From Achromobacter xylosoxidans (GTDB lineage: Bacteria; Pseudomonadota; Gammaproteobacteria; Burkholderiales; Burkholderiaceae_B): 64,000 bases of DNA. The notes below the pieces were generated by a model. The model was given only the letters and a program-made list of their open reading frames with translations, was not told where the DNA came from and did no database searches. Below, piece by piece: positions 1 through 8,072 of the stretch; position 1 is the first letter of the stretch, and each line of letters opens with the position of its first letter. Made by a program: the position numbers and the translations under genes. The DNA lies in assembly GCF_014490035.1 (NCBI RefSeq), contig NZ_CP061008.1:3968001-4032000 (forward strand). Reading direction: 5' to 3'.

Positions 1-1
1 C

Positions 2-775
2 GAGCGCCGCGTGCACGAGGAAGCCTCGCGCGTGCAGCAGGAAAAGATCCAGCTCACCAGCCGCCTGACCACCATGGGCGAAATGGCCTCCTCGCTGGCG
101 CATGAACTGAACCAGCCGCTGACCGCCATCGCCAACTACAGCATGGGCGCGGTCGCCCTGGTCAAGGCCGGCCACACCAGCCCCAACATGCTGCTGCCGG
201 CCCTGGAAAAGGCCGCCTCGCAGGCCGAGCGCGCCGGCAAGATCATCAGCCGCATCCGCGAATTCGTGAAGCGCAGCGAGCCCCGCCGCCAGCGCGTGAC
301 CATCAGCCGGATCGTCGACAATGCCATCGGCTTCGCCGAGATCGACGCCCGCAAGCGCCGCATCCGCATCGACCGCTTTGTGCCGTCGAACGCGCCGGAC
401 GTGCTGGCCGACCCCATCCTGATCGAGCAGGTGCTGTTGAACCTGCTGAAGAACGGGCTGGAGGCCATGGAAAACAGCGAATCCGACGAACTCAAGGTCG
501 CCGTGATCCTGCACGAACAGCACATCGAGGTCGCGGTCGTGGACCGCGGCCACGGCCTGGCCGAACCCGAACGCCTGTTCGAACCCTTCTTCAGCACCAA
601 GACCCAGGGCCTGGGCATGGGGCTGAACATCTGCCGTACCATTATTGAATCGCACCATGGCCGCTTGTGGGCGGATCCCAATCCCGCCGGCGGCACCATT
701 TTCCGCTTTACCCTGCCCTGCGCTGCACCCCAGTCGCAGGCCCAGAACGATCAGTCCGAGGAGTTGCACGCATGA
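2..775 (+). CDS. Sensor histidine kinase, C-terminal part (FixL/DctB type)
   Basis: The gene is cut by the left window edge, so the sensor region is missing. What remains is a full kinase core. Numbering from the internal GTG at 11, the H-box (SSLAHELNQPLTAI) has the phospho-accepting His near residue 31. The N-box (LLNLLKNGLEAM) has Asn near 148. The G boxes follow (VVDRGHGL, then FFSTKTQGLGMGLNICRTI). HELNQPL is characteristic of the FixL/DctB group. It should autophosphorylate and pass phosphate to the response regulator whose ATG overlaps its stop by four bases (ATGA). The signal sensed cannot be read from this fragment. Confidence 0.93.
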   Translation, partial: ERRVHEEASRVQQEKIQLTSRLTTMGEMASSLAHELNQPLTAIANYSMGAVALVKAGHTSPNMLLPALEKAASQAERAGKIISRIREFVKRSEPRRQRVTISRIVDNAIGFAEIDARKRRIRIDRFVPSNAPDVLADPILIEQVLLNLLKNGLEAMENSESDELKVAVILHEQHIEVAVVDRGHGLAEPERLFEPFFSTKTQGLGMGLNICRTIIESHHGRLWADPNPAGGTIFRFTLPCAAPQSQAQNDQSEELHA

Positions 776-1398
776 ACACGCCCCACCTGTCGAGCACGGT
801 TTTCATTGTTGACGACGACGAAGCGGTCCGCGATTCGCTGCGCTGGCTATTGGAGGCCAATGGCTATCGCGTTCGCGCCTACGCCAGCGGCGAGTCCTTC
901 CTGGAAGACTACGACGCCAGCCAGATCGGCGTGCTGATCGCCGACGTGCGCATGCCCGGCATGAGCGGCCTGGAACTGCAGGAACAGTTGATCGCCCGCA
1001 ATGCCCCGCTGCCCATCGTGTTCATCACCGGCCACGGCGACGTGCCGATGGCCGTGTCCACCATGAAGAAAGGCGCGGTCGACTTCCTGGAAAAGCCGTT
1101 CAATGAATCCGATTTGCGCGAGATCGTGGCGCGCATGCTGGAGCAGGCCACGCAGCGCGTGAGCAAGCACCAGGCCCAGAAAGACCACGAAGCCATGCTG
1201 GCGCGCCTGACCGCGCGCGAGCAGCAGGTGCTGGAGCGCATCGTCGCGGGCCGCTTGAACAAGCAGATCGCCGACGACCTGGGCATCAGCATCAAGACCG
1301 TAGAGGCGCACCGCGCCAACATCATGGAAAAACTTGAAGTGACCACCGTAGCTGATTTGATGAAAGTGGCCTTGGCCAAACCCGAGGCGACGGCATGA
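772..1398 (+). CDS. FixJ-family response regulator (REC + LuxR-type HTH)
   Basis: A 208-residue transcription factor. The N-terminal receiver domain has the acidic pocket (VDDDEAVRDS, residues 13-22) and the likely phosphorylated Asp58 in IADVRMPGMSG. The conserved GHGD and EKPF motifs follow. The C-terminal LuxR/FixJ helix-turn-helix starts around residue 140 (LTAREQQVLERIVAG) and carries NKQIADDLGISIKTVEAHR. I chose ATG 772, which overlaps the kinase stop as ATGA, rather than an upstream in-frame start. It is the cognate regulator of the kinase before it; targets are unknown. Confidence 0.93.
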   Translation: MNTPHLSSTVFIVDDDEAVRDSLRWLLEANGYRVRAYASGESFLEDYDASQIGVLIADVRMPGMSGLELQEQLIARNAPLPIVFITGHGDVPMAVSTMKKGAVDFLEKPFNESDLREIVARMLEQATQRVSKHQAQKDHEAMLARLTAREQQVLERIVAGRLNKQIADDLGISIKTVEAHRANIMEKLEVTTVADLMKVALAKPEATA

Positions 1399-1453
1399 GC
1401 CGCCGGGCCGATCCCAAGGCGAATACCGCAGCGCGTAGCGCGGAGGCCGCCGA

Positions 1454-2305
1454 ATGACTGCAAGGATTATCGACGGCGCGGCCCTGTCGGCGCGCATTCG
1501 CGAAGAAGCTGCCCAACGCGTTGCGGCCCTGGCCGCCAAGGGTACCCGCCCCGGCCTGGCCGTGGTGCTGGTGGGTGAAGACCCCGCTTCCCAGGTGTAC
1601 GTCCGCAATAAGGTGGCGGCCTGCGAAAAGGCCGGCCTGCATTCCGTCAAGGAACAGTACCCCGCGGACATGACCGAGGCCGAGCTGCTGGCCCGCATCG
1701 CCATCCTGAACCAGGACCCGACCATCCACGGCATCCTGGTGCAGTTGCCGCTGCCCAAGCACATGGACTCCCACAAGGTCATCGAAGCCATCGCGGCCGA
1801 GAAGGACGTGGACGGCTTCCATATCAGCAACGCCGGCCTGCTCATGACCGGCCAGCCCCTGTTCCGCCCCTGCACGCCCTATGGCGTGATGAAGATGCTG
1901 GAATCGGAAGGCGTGACGCTGCGTGGCGCCGAAGCCGTGATCGTGGGCGCGAGCAACATCGTCGGCAAGCCCATGGCGATGCTGCTGCTGCAGGCCGGCG
2001 CCACCATCACCATCTGCAATTCCAAGACGCGCGACCTGGCGGCCCAGACCCGCCGCGCCGACGTGCTGGTGGTCGCCACCGGCAAGCCCGGCATGATCGA
2101 CGGTTCGATGATCAAGCCCGGCGCAGTCGTCATCGACGTGGGCATCAACCGCGGCGCTGACGGCAAGCTGTGCGGCGACGTGGACTTCGCCTCGGCCAAG
2201 GAAGTGGCGGGCGCCATCACCCCCGTTCCGGGCGGCGTGGGTCCCATGACCATCGCCATGCTGCTGGTCAACACCATCGAAGCCGCGGAACGCGCCGCAG
2301 GCTGA
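1454..2305 (+). CDS. folD: Bifunctional methylenetetrahydrofolate dehydrogenase/cyclohydrolase
   Basis: A 283-residue cytosolic enzyme of one-carbon metabolism that interconverts 5,10-methylene-THF and 10-formyl-THF with NADP. Family signatures are present: the catalytic Lys in [15 protein letters not shown] (K53), the substrate motif VQLPLPKH near residue 100, the Rossmann motif [12 protein letters not shown] at about 163-173, and [10 protein letters not shown] near the C-terminus. Length is normal for FolD. It starts 55 bases after the response regulator. A long perfect hairpin lies directly downstream. Confidence 0.97.
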   Translation: MTARIIDGAALSARIREEAAQRVAALAAKGTRPGLAVVLVGEDPASQVYVRNKVAACEKAGLHSVKEQYPADMTEAELLARIAILNQDPTIHGILVQLPLPKHMDSHKVIEAIAAEKDVDGFHISNAGLLMTGQPLFRPCTPYGVMKMLESEGVTLRGAEAVIVGASNIVGKPMAMLLLQAGATITICNSKTRDLAAQTRRADVLVVATGKPGMIDGSMIKPGAVVIDVGINRGADGKLCGDVDFASAKEVAGAITPVPGGVGPMTIAMLLVNTIEAAERAAG

Positions 2306-2318
2306 TACTTTGCATGTC

Positions 2319-2368
2319 ATGGGCGCGGCGCGGGAGTTCTTCTGCCAGAACTCCCGCGCCGCGCCCAT
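2319..2368 (+). terminator. Long perfect hairpin after folD
   Basis: Bases 2319-2340 and 2347-2368 are perfect 22-bp inverted repeats around a 6-base loop (TCTGCC). The structure starts 13 bases after the folD stop. There is no T run, so it is not a classical intrinsic terminator. It could protect the folD 3' end, block readthrough in another way, or be a dispersed palindromic element. Confidence 0.6.
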
Positions 2369-2431
2369 CGCACTTGCATTCCGGGGAATCGCCCCAAACT
2401 GATTCTTGTCCCTATTCCCGCCGCTACCGCC

Positions 2432-4498
2432 ATGTCCCAGAATCCCCTGCTCGCCCCTGTTTCCGACCTCGTCGACTATGCGGCCGTCAAACCCGGACAC
2501 ATCGTGCCGGCAGTCGAGGAGCTGCTGGGCATCGCCCGCCTGGCCGTGGACCGCGCCGCCGACCCTGCGCTGGCGCCCACCTGGGAAGCCGTGGTTGAAC
2601 CGCTGGATACCGCCTCGGAACGCCTGTGGCGCGCCTGGTCGGTCGCGGGCCACCTGAATGCCGTGGTCAACACCCCGGAGCTGCGCGAAGCGTATAACGC
2701 CGCCCTGCCCCTGGTGACCGAATTCTCCACCTGGGTTGGCCTGCACGAAGGCCTGTACAAGCAGTACCAGCGCCTGGCCGCCGCCCCCGATTTCGCGTCC
2801 TGGACGCCGGTGCGCCGCCGCATCGTGGAAATGGCCCTGCGCGACTTCCGCCTGAGCGGCGTGGAGCTGCAAGGCGCCGACCGCGAACGCTACGCCGCCA
2901 TTTCCGACCGCGAGGCCCAGGCCTCGCAGAAATTCTCCGAAAACGTGCTGGACTCGATCGACGCCTGGTCGCTGCTGGTCGAGGACGAGGCCCGCCTGGC
3001 AGGCATTCCGGCCGACGTGCGGGCCGCCGCCCGCGCCGCGGCCGAGGAAGACGGCAAGCCGGGCTGGAAGCTGACGCTGAAGATGCCGTGCTACCTGCCC
3101 GTGATGCAGTATGCCCAGGACCGTACGCTGCGCGAAGCGCTGTACCGCGGCTACGGCACCGTGGCGTCGGAACACGGCGATGGCAAGTTCGACAATTCGC
3201 CGCTCATCGAAGAGCTGCTGTCCCTGCGCGCCGAAGAAGCCGGCCTGCTCGGCCTGGGCACCTTCGCCGCGCTGCGCCTGCAAACGCGCATGGCGCGCGA
3301 CGCGCAGGAAGTCACCGTATTCCTGCGCGACCTGGCCGCGCGCGCCAAGCCCTACGCCCAGCGCGACCTGGCGGAGCTGAAAGCCTACGCCACCGGCGAG
3401 CTGGGCCTGGACGACCTGCAGCCCTGGGACGTGGCCTACGCTTCCGAGCGCCTGCGCGAATCGCGCTATGCCTATTCCGAAGACGAGGTGAAGCAGTATT
3501 TCACCGAACCACGCGTGCTGTCCGGCCTGTTCGAGGTCATCGAGACCCTGTTCGACGTGCGCCTGGCGGAAACGCCCGTCTCGTCCTGGCATGGCGACGT
3601 GCGCGGCGTGCGCGTGGAAAGCCCCAAGGGCGAACTCATTGGTTATCTGTACCTGGACCTGTACGCCCGCGCCGGCAAGCAGAGCGGCGCCTGGGTCGAC
3701 AGCGAACGCACGCGCCGCGTCGTGGCTGGCAAGGTGCAGACGCCCATCGCCTACCTGACCTGCAATTTCTCGCGCCCCAACGGCGACAAGCCGGCCGTCC
3801 TGACGCATGACGACGTCATCACGCTGTTCCATGAAACCGGCCATGCGCTGCACGCCCTGCTGTCCGAAGTGGACGAACCCGGCGCCGCGGCCTTCGCCAG
3901 CGTCGAATGGGACGCCATCGAACTGCCCTCGCAGTTCATGGAGAACTTCTGCTGGGAATGGGCGGTGGTGCAGAAGCTGTCCGCCCACGTCGACACGGGC
4001 GAGCCCCTGCCGCGCGCACTGTATGACCGCCTGGTCGCCGCCCGCAATTACCAGAGCGGCATGCAGACCGTGCGCCAGATCGAGTTCGCGCTGTTCGACA
4101 TGCTGATGCATGACCGCGCCCAGGGCGCGTCGATTGCCGAAGTGCTGGCCCTGCTGCAGGAAGTGCGCCAGGAAGTGGCCGTGCTGTTCCCGCCCGCCTG
4201 GCACCGCCTGCCGCACGCCTTCTCGCATCTGTTCGCGGGCGGCTACGGCGCGGGCTATTACAGCTACAAGTGGGCGGAGGTGCTATCGGCCGACGCCTAC
4301 GAAGCCTTCGAAGAGGCGGCGGCGCGCCAGGCCGGCAACGCGCTGGGCACGCTGGATCCCGAAACGGGCGCACGCTTCCGCCGCGAGGTGCTGGCCGTGG
4401 GCGGATCGCGCCCGGCGGCAGAGTCCTTCGCCGCCTTCCGCGGGCGCGCGCCGCGCATCGACGCCCTGCTGCGCCATAGCGGCATGACGCCTGCCTGA
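2432..4498 (+). CDS. prlC: M3 family oligopeptidase A
   Basis: A 688-residue cytosolic zinc metallopeptidase of the thimet/OpdA group that degrades short peptides, including cleaved signal peptides. The zinc motif HETGH is at residues 467-471 (LFHETGHALHALLSE). The third ligand Glu is at about 497 in WDAIELPSQFMENF. Near the C-terminus FAGGYGAGYYSYKWAEV is the substrate-binding loop typical of the family. Length matches E. coli OpdA (about 680). No signal peptide is visible. The gene is followed by an intrinsic terminator at 4525. Confidence 0.96.
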   Translation: MSQNPLLAPVSDLVDYAAVKPGHIVPAVEELLGIARLAVDRAADPALAPTWEAVVEPLDTASERLWRAWSVAGHLNAVVNTPELREAYNAALPLVTEFSTWVGLHEGLYKQYQRLAAAPDFASWTPVRRRIVEMALRDFRLSGVELQGADRERYAAISDREAQASQKFSENVLDSIDAWSLLVEDEARLAGIPADVRAAARAAAEEDGKPGWKLTLKMPCYLPVMQYAQDRTLREALYRGYGTVASEHGDGKFDNSPLIEELLSLRAEEAGLLGLGTFAALRLQTRMARDAQEVTVFLRDLAARAKPYAQRDLAELKAYATGELGLDDLQPWDVAYASERLRESRYAYSEDEVKQYFTEPRVLSGLFEVIETLFDVRLAETPVSSWHGDVRGVRVESPKGELIGYLYLDLYARAGKQSGAWVDSERTRRVVAGKVQTPIAYLTCNFSRPNGDKPAVLTHDDVITLFHETGHALHALLSEVDEPGAAAFASVEWDAIELPSQFMENFCWEWAVVQKLSAHVDTGEPLPRALYDRLVAARNYQSGMQTVRQIEFALFDMLMHDRAQGASIAEVLALLQEVRQEVAVLFPPAWHRLPHAFSHLFAGGYGAGYYSYKWAEVLSADAYEAFEEAAARQAGNALGTLDPETGARFRREVLAVGGSRPAAESFAAFRGRAPRIDALLRHSGMTPA

Positions 4499-4524
4499 GC
4501 GTCCGCGCCTCCGCGCGCAATCCG

Positions 4525-4549
4525 ACGGCCCGCCCTGGCGGGCCGTTTT
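4525..4549. terminator. Intrinsic terminator after prlC
   Basis: A 10-bp GC-rich inverted repeat (ACGGCCCGCC at 4525-4534 with GGCGGGCCGT at 4537-4546) runs into TTTT. It lies between the convergent ends of prlC and the methyltransferase. The T run serves the plus strand; it may act weakly in the other direction. Confidence 0.75.
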
Positions 4550-5305
4550 CTATGCCGCGGCGGAATCGTCCACCGGCCGGCGCGCCGACATCACCAGCCA
4601 GCGCCCGTGCACGGACTGGTCGGAACCGGCCTGCTTCCAGTAGCGACGGCTTTCCTCATCCTGCGCCTGCTTGAGCCTGCGGCCGTAGTAGAGCCGCGAC
4701 GGCACGGCCAGCACATGCTCCGCCATGCGCTTGGGCTTGTTCTCGTCCACGTCGTGCAAGGTGATGTCGGTGTAACCGTAGTGCTTGAACAGCAGATGCA
4801 GCTGCGGAAAGCTCCACGGAAAGTACGTGACGTAATCCTCGCCACGCTGCCGTCCGACCATGGGCCGGAACCCCGAATGAAAGCCGCGCAGCAGGAACTG
4901 CAGGCGCGAACGGAAGTACCAGGTGTTGGGCGTGGTGACGATCAGCGTGCCGCCCGGCCGCAGCGCGCGATAAAAGCTCTGCATCAGCACGCCGGGGTTG
5001 GTCAGCAAATGGATCGCCTCGCAGCAGACCACGGCATCGTAGGCAGCGGCAACCGTCAATGGCGTTTCCAGGTCGTGCTCCGCCACCTGGCGGTAGCCGC
5101 CGTCCGCCGGCGGAAACTCCCACAGACCCACGCCATCGATATCGACCTGCCGGCCGCTGGCGGCGGGCAGCATGTCGCCCAGCCAGCCCAATCCGCAAGG
5201 CGCGTCCAGCACCGAATCCGCCAGGCGGCTGCGCAGGATGTCGAGCACGACGGGGTAGTACGGATAGTAGGGATAGCCCAAGGAATTCCTGACCGGCATG
5301 TCCAT
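4550..5305 (-). CDS. Class I SAM-dependent methyltransferase
   Basis: A 251-residue soluble protein with the SAM-binding motif I VLDAPCGLGWLGDML near residue 35, an acidic strand-2 region (QVDIDGVGLWEF) and motif IV around VVCCEAIHLLTNPG. GGTLIVTTPN is the post-motif typical of methyltransferase-11/23 enzymes such as UbiG-like or glycan methyltransferases. The substrate cannot be inferred. It is transcribed toward prlC and shares a divergent 240-base intergenic region with the SCO gene. Confidence 0.85.
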   Translation of the reverse strand: MDMPVRNSLGYPYYPYYPVVLDILRSRLADSVLDAPCGLGWLGDMLPAASGRQVDIDGVGLWEFPPADGGYRQVAEHDLETPLTVAAAYDAVVCCEAIHLLTNPGVLMQSFYRALRPGGTLIVTTPNTWYFRSRLQFLLRGFHSGFRPMVGRQRGEDYVTYFPWSFPQLHLLFKHYGYTDITLHDVDENKPKRMAEHVLAVPSRLYYGRRLKQAQDEESRRYWKQAGSDQSVHGRWLVMSARRPVDDSAAA

Positions 5306-5547
5306 ATGTGGCGCCTCTAGCTCTTGAAATCTGACACGGCCCTGAATGTAGCGGCAGCCATGGCACCCGGTCTGGAGAATTCGCCACTTCCAAACAATAA
5401 CTAGACAAAGCTTTACAAGTGGACGGGGCGGCCCCGCGGCTTGCGCCAGGACAAGCCGCCCCCAAGTTGGCGTCCCTTGCCCGCTGCGCCCTGCCCGCGG
5501 CTTGCGGGTAGAATCAAAAGGTTTACCCCCTACCGGCCCTTGGACTC

Positions 5548-6162
5548 ATGCGACACCTCATTTCCGGCCGCGCCCTGCGCAGCCTGCTGCTGACCCTGTG
5601 CGTGTTTCTCGCTGCCTGCGGCGACAGGAACGTCGATTGGACCCTGTACAACGTGAAGGGGCACCTGCCCGACCTTAAGTTCTCCCTGCCTGGCGCAGGC
5701 GGCAAGATGGTCAGCAGCGACGATTTGAAGGGCAAGACCGTGCTGCTGTTCTTCGGCTACGCCAGCTGCCCGGACGTCTGCCCCACCACCATGGCGCAGT
5801 TGACGGCCGTGCTGCAGAACCTGGGCGACAAGGCCCGCGACGTGCGCATCCTGTTCGTCAGCGTGGACCCGCACCGCGACACGCCGGACATCCTGCAGGC
5901 CTACGTCAACGCCTTCAACAACAACGCCATCGGCGTGACCGGCGATGAAAAGCAGATCGCCGACCTGGCGCGCCGCTACCGCGTGGCCTACCAGATCGAG
6001 AAGCCGCGCCCCGGGGACGACGCCGATATGTACGAAGTCACGCACAGCCGCGGCGTGTATATATTCGACAAGGACGGCAAGGCGCGCTTGCTGGCTTCGG
6101 ATACCGACAGCATCGAGGCCATGACCAAGGACGTGCGCCAGTTGATCGACCTGACTTCCTGA
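5548..6162 (+). CDS. SCO1/SenC/PrrC-family copper chaperone lipoprotein
   Basis: A 204-residue lipoprotein with lipobox VFLAACGD (Cys24). It has a thioredoxin-like fold and the copper-binding motif CPDVC (Cys74 and Cys78) plus the distal His166 in EVTHSRGVYIFD. All three metal ligands are intact. Such proteins deliver copper to the CuA site of cytochrome c oxidase or act as periplasmic thiol reductases. A TAGAAT element at 5509-5514 could be its -10 box, but no good -35 was found. No oxidase genes are nearby. Confidence 0.93.
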   Translation: MRHLISGRALRSLLLTLCVFLAACGDRNVDWTLYNVKGHLPDLKFSLPGAGGKMVSSDDLKGKTVLLFFGYASCPDVCPTTMAQLTAVLQNLGDKARDVRILFVSVDPHRDTPDILQAYVNAFNNNAIGVTGDEKQIADLARRYRVAYQIEKPRPGDDADMYEVTHSRGVYIFDKDGKARLLASDTDSIEAMTKDVRQLIDLTS

Positions 6163-6284
6163 GCGCCAGCAGGGCGCGATGTTGCCCGCGCGCCCCATAC
6201 ACCAGTTGTTACAGCCGCTGTGCGCGGGGCGTGAGTATCATCTAGCCACACTGCCCCCTTTTACTTCCAGCAAGGAGTACGCGC

Positions 6285-6536
6285 ATGAGCATAATCATCA
6301 TGATCATCGTCGGGTTCGTCGTGGGCCTGATCGCCCGCGCCATCATGCCCGGAGACCAGAACATGGGGATCATCATGACCACCATCCTGGGTATCGTCGG
6401 TTCGGTCGTCGCCGGCTTCCTGGGCCAATCGCTGGGCTGGTACGCGCCGGGCGAACCCGCTGGGTGGATCGGATCGGTCGTCGGCGCGATCGTCGTGCTG
6501 TTCGTGGTTGGCCTGATCGCCAAAAAACGCGCCTGA
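6285..6536 (+). CDS. GlsB/YeaQ/YmgE-family small membrane protein
   Basis: An 83-residue, almost wholly hydrophobic protein with three membrane segments. The opening IIMIIVGFVVGLIARAIMPG and the glycine-rich segments (GIVGSVVAGFLGQSLGW, then GWIGSVVGAIVVLFVVGLIAKKRA) match the transglycosylase-associated/GlsB stress family. AAGGAG lies at a good distance before the ATG. The biochemical role of the family is uncertain; members are often induced by stress. An intrinsic terminator follows. Confidence 0.9.
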   Translation: MSIIIMIIVGFVVGLIARAIMPGDQNMGIIMTTILGIVGSVVAGFLGQSLGWYAPGEPAGWIGSVVGAIVVLFVVGLIAKKRA

Positions 6537-6557
6537 CGTTCTGCTGGACCTGAAATG

Positions 6558-6593
6558 AAAACGGGCCGATCGAAAGATCGGCCCGTTTTTTTT
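6558..6593. terminator. Bidirectional intrinsic terminator
   Basis: A perfect stem (AAAACGGGCCGATC with GATCGGCCCGTTTT) around a GAAA tetraloop, followed by a run of eight T on the plus strand and preceded by four A for the minus strand. It lies between the convergent ends of the GlsB-type gene and axyM and probably stops transcription from both sides. Confidence 0.93.
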
Positions 6594-6602
6594 CGCCTGC
6601 CC

Positions 6603-8072
6603 TTACTGCTGCTGGGCCTGCGCGGTCGCCGTGCGTTCGGTCCAGCCGCCGCCCAGCACCTTGTACAGGGTGACGAGATTGGACAGCCTGGCCCGGCGCG
6701 TATCCACCAGCGCCTGCTGCGCGGTGTACAGCGAACGCTGCGAATCCAGCACGCTCAGGTAGTCGTCGATACCCTGGCGGAAACGCTGGTCCGACGCGTC
6801 GTAGGCGCGCTGGTTGGCGGCTACCAGAAGCCGCTGCGCCTGGATTTGCTCGTCCAGGGTGCCGCGTCCGGCCAGGGCGTCCGCCACTTCGCGGAACCCC
6901 GTCTGGATCGACTTCTCGTACTGCGCGACCTGGATGTTCTTCTGCACCTTGGCCAGATCCAGGCCGGCAAGCAGCGAGCCGCCCGCGAAGATCGGCACGG
7001 TGATCTGGGGCACGAAGCTCCAGGCGCCCGAGCCGCCTTCGAACAGCCCGCCCAGGCTGGCGCTGGCGGTGCCGGCCGAGCCCGTCAGGCTGATGGTCGG
7101 GAAGAAGGCGGCGCGCGCCGCGCCGATATTGGCGTTGGCGCCCTTCAACTGGTGCTCGGCCGCGCGGATGTCCGGGCGGCGGGCCAGCAGATCCGACGGA
7201 AGGCCGGCGGGCAAGGTGGTCGGCAGCATGCCATCGTCGAGCTGGACGGCGTTGTCCAGCGCCGCCGTCAGCTCGGGCGACAGCGGCTGGCCCACCAGCA
7301 GGACCAGCGCATTGCGGTCCTGCGCGGCCTGGCGCGTGTATTGCGACAGGTTGCGCTCGGCGGTGCGCAGCGACACTTCCGCCTGGCTCAGGTCCAGCGC
7401 CGTGGACAGGCCCTGGTCGTAGCTCTGCTGCGTGAGCTTGAAGGAATCCTGCTGGCTCTTGAGCGTGTCGCGCGTCAGGCCGACGAGTTCCTGGTCGGCG
7501 CGCAGGGTCAGGTAGGCATTGGCCACTTCGGCGATCAGCGTCAGCTGGGTCGCAGTGCGGGTTTCATCCAGCGCCAGATAGGATTCCAGCGCCTTGTCGC
7601 TCAGGCTGCGGATGCGGCCGAACAGATCCAGCTCCCAGGCCGACATGGCGGCGCCGACCTGGTAGCTGTGGCTGGTGGTGGCGCGGCCGCTGGCCGACAA
7701 GTCGGCCGGCGAGCGCTGGGCAGATTCCTGGCCGGCGATGCCGATGCTGGGCATCAGGTCGGCGCGCTGGATGCGGTACTGGGCGCGCGCCGCCTCGACG
7801 TTCAGGGCCGCCACGCGCAGGTCGCGGTTGTTCGCCAAGGACTGTTCGATCAGCTGTTGCAGCAGCGGATCCGAGCCGAAGAAATCGCGCCAGCCGATAT
7901 CGGCCGTCATCAGGCCGCCCGCGTCCGCGGGCTGGGCCGCCTGGTAGGACGGACCCGTGGGATAGGCCGCATCGATCGGCGCGTCCGGCCGTTCGTAGGT
8001 GGGGGCCAGCGAGCAGCCCGCCAGGGCCGCCGCCAGGGAAACAGACAGCAAGGTTCTCATCGGGAATGTCAT
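6603..8072 (-). CDS. axyM: RND efflux outer-membrane factor AxyM (OprM/NodT family)
   Basis: A 489-residue lipoprotein forming the outer-membrane channel of the tripartite pump. The lipobox is [13 protein letters not shown] (Cys20). Two TolC-type repeats follow, with [20 protein letters not shown] in the first and [20 protein letters not shown] in the second, plus the OprM hallmark [21 protein letters not shown] chose the ATG at 8072 because it overlaps the axyB stop as ATGA and places the signal peptide correctly. A much longer in-frame reading upstream runs antisense-like through axyB and is rejected. Last gene of axyABM. Confidence 0.94.
   Translation of the reverse strand: MTFPMRTLLSVSLAAALAGCSLAPTYERPDAPIDAAYPTGPSYQAAQPADAGGLMTADIGWRDFFGSDPLLQQLIEQSLANNRDLRVAALNVEAARAQYRIQRADLMPSIGIAGQESAQRSPADLSASGRATTSHSYQVGAAMSAWELDLFGRIRSLSDKALESYLALDETRTATQLTLIAEVANAYLTLRADQELVGLTRDTLKSQQDSFKLTQQSYDQGLSTALDLSQAEVSLRTAERNLSQYTRQAAQDRNALVLLVGQPLSPELTAALDNAVQLDDGMLPTTLPAGLPSDLLARRPDIRAAEHQLKGANANIGAARAAFFPTISLTGSAGTASASLGGLFEGGSGAWSFVPQITVPIFAGGSLLAGLDLAKVQKNIQVAQYEKSIQTGFREVADALAGRGTLDEQIQAQRLLVAANQRAYDASDQRFRQGIDDYLSVLDSQRSLYTAQQALVDTRRARLSNLVTLYKVLGGGWTERTATAQAQQQ

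Noticed and set aside
1322..4228. Very long open frame on the minus strand opposite folD and prlC
   Set aside because: It lies antisense to two well-recognised genes, its translation is low in complexity (His, Gly, Gln, Arg rich) and has no family motif. It is a by-product of high GC codon bias.
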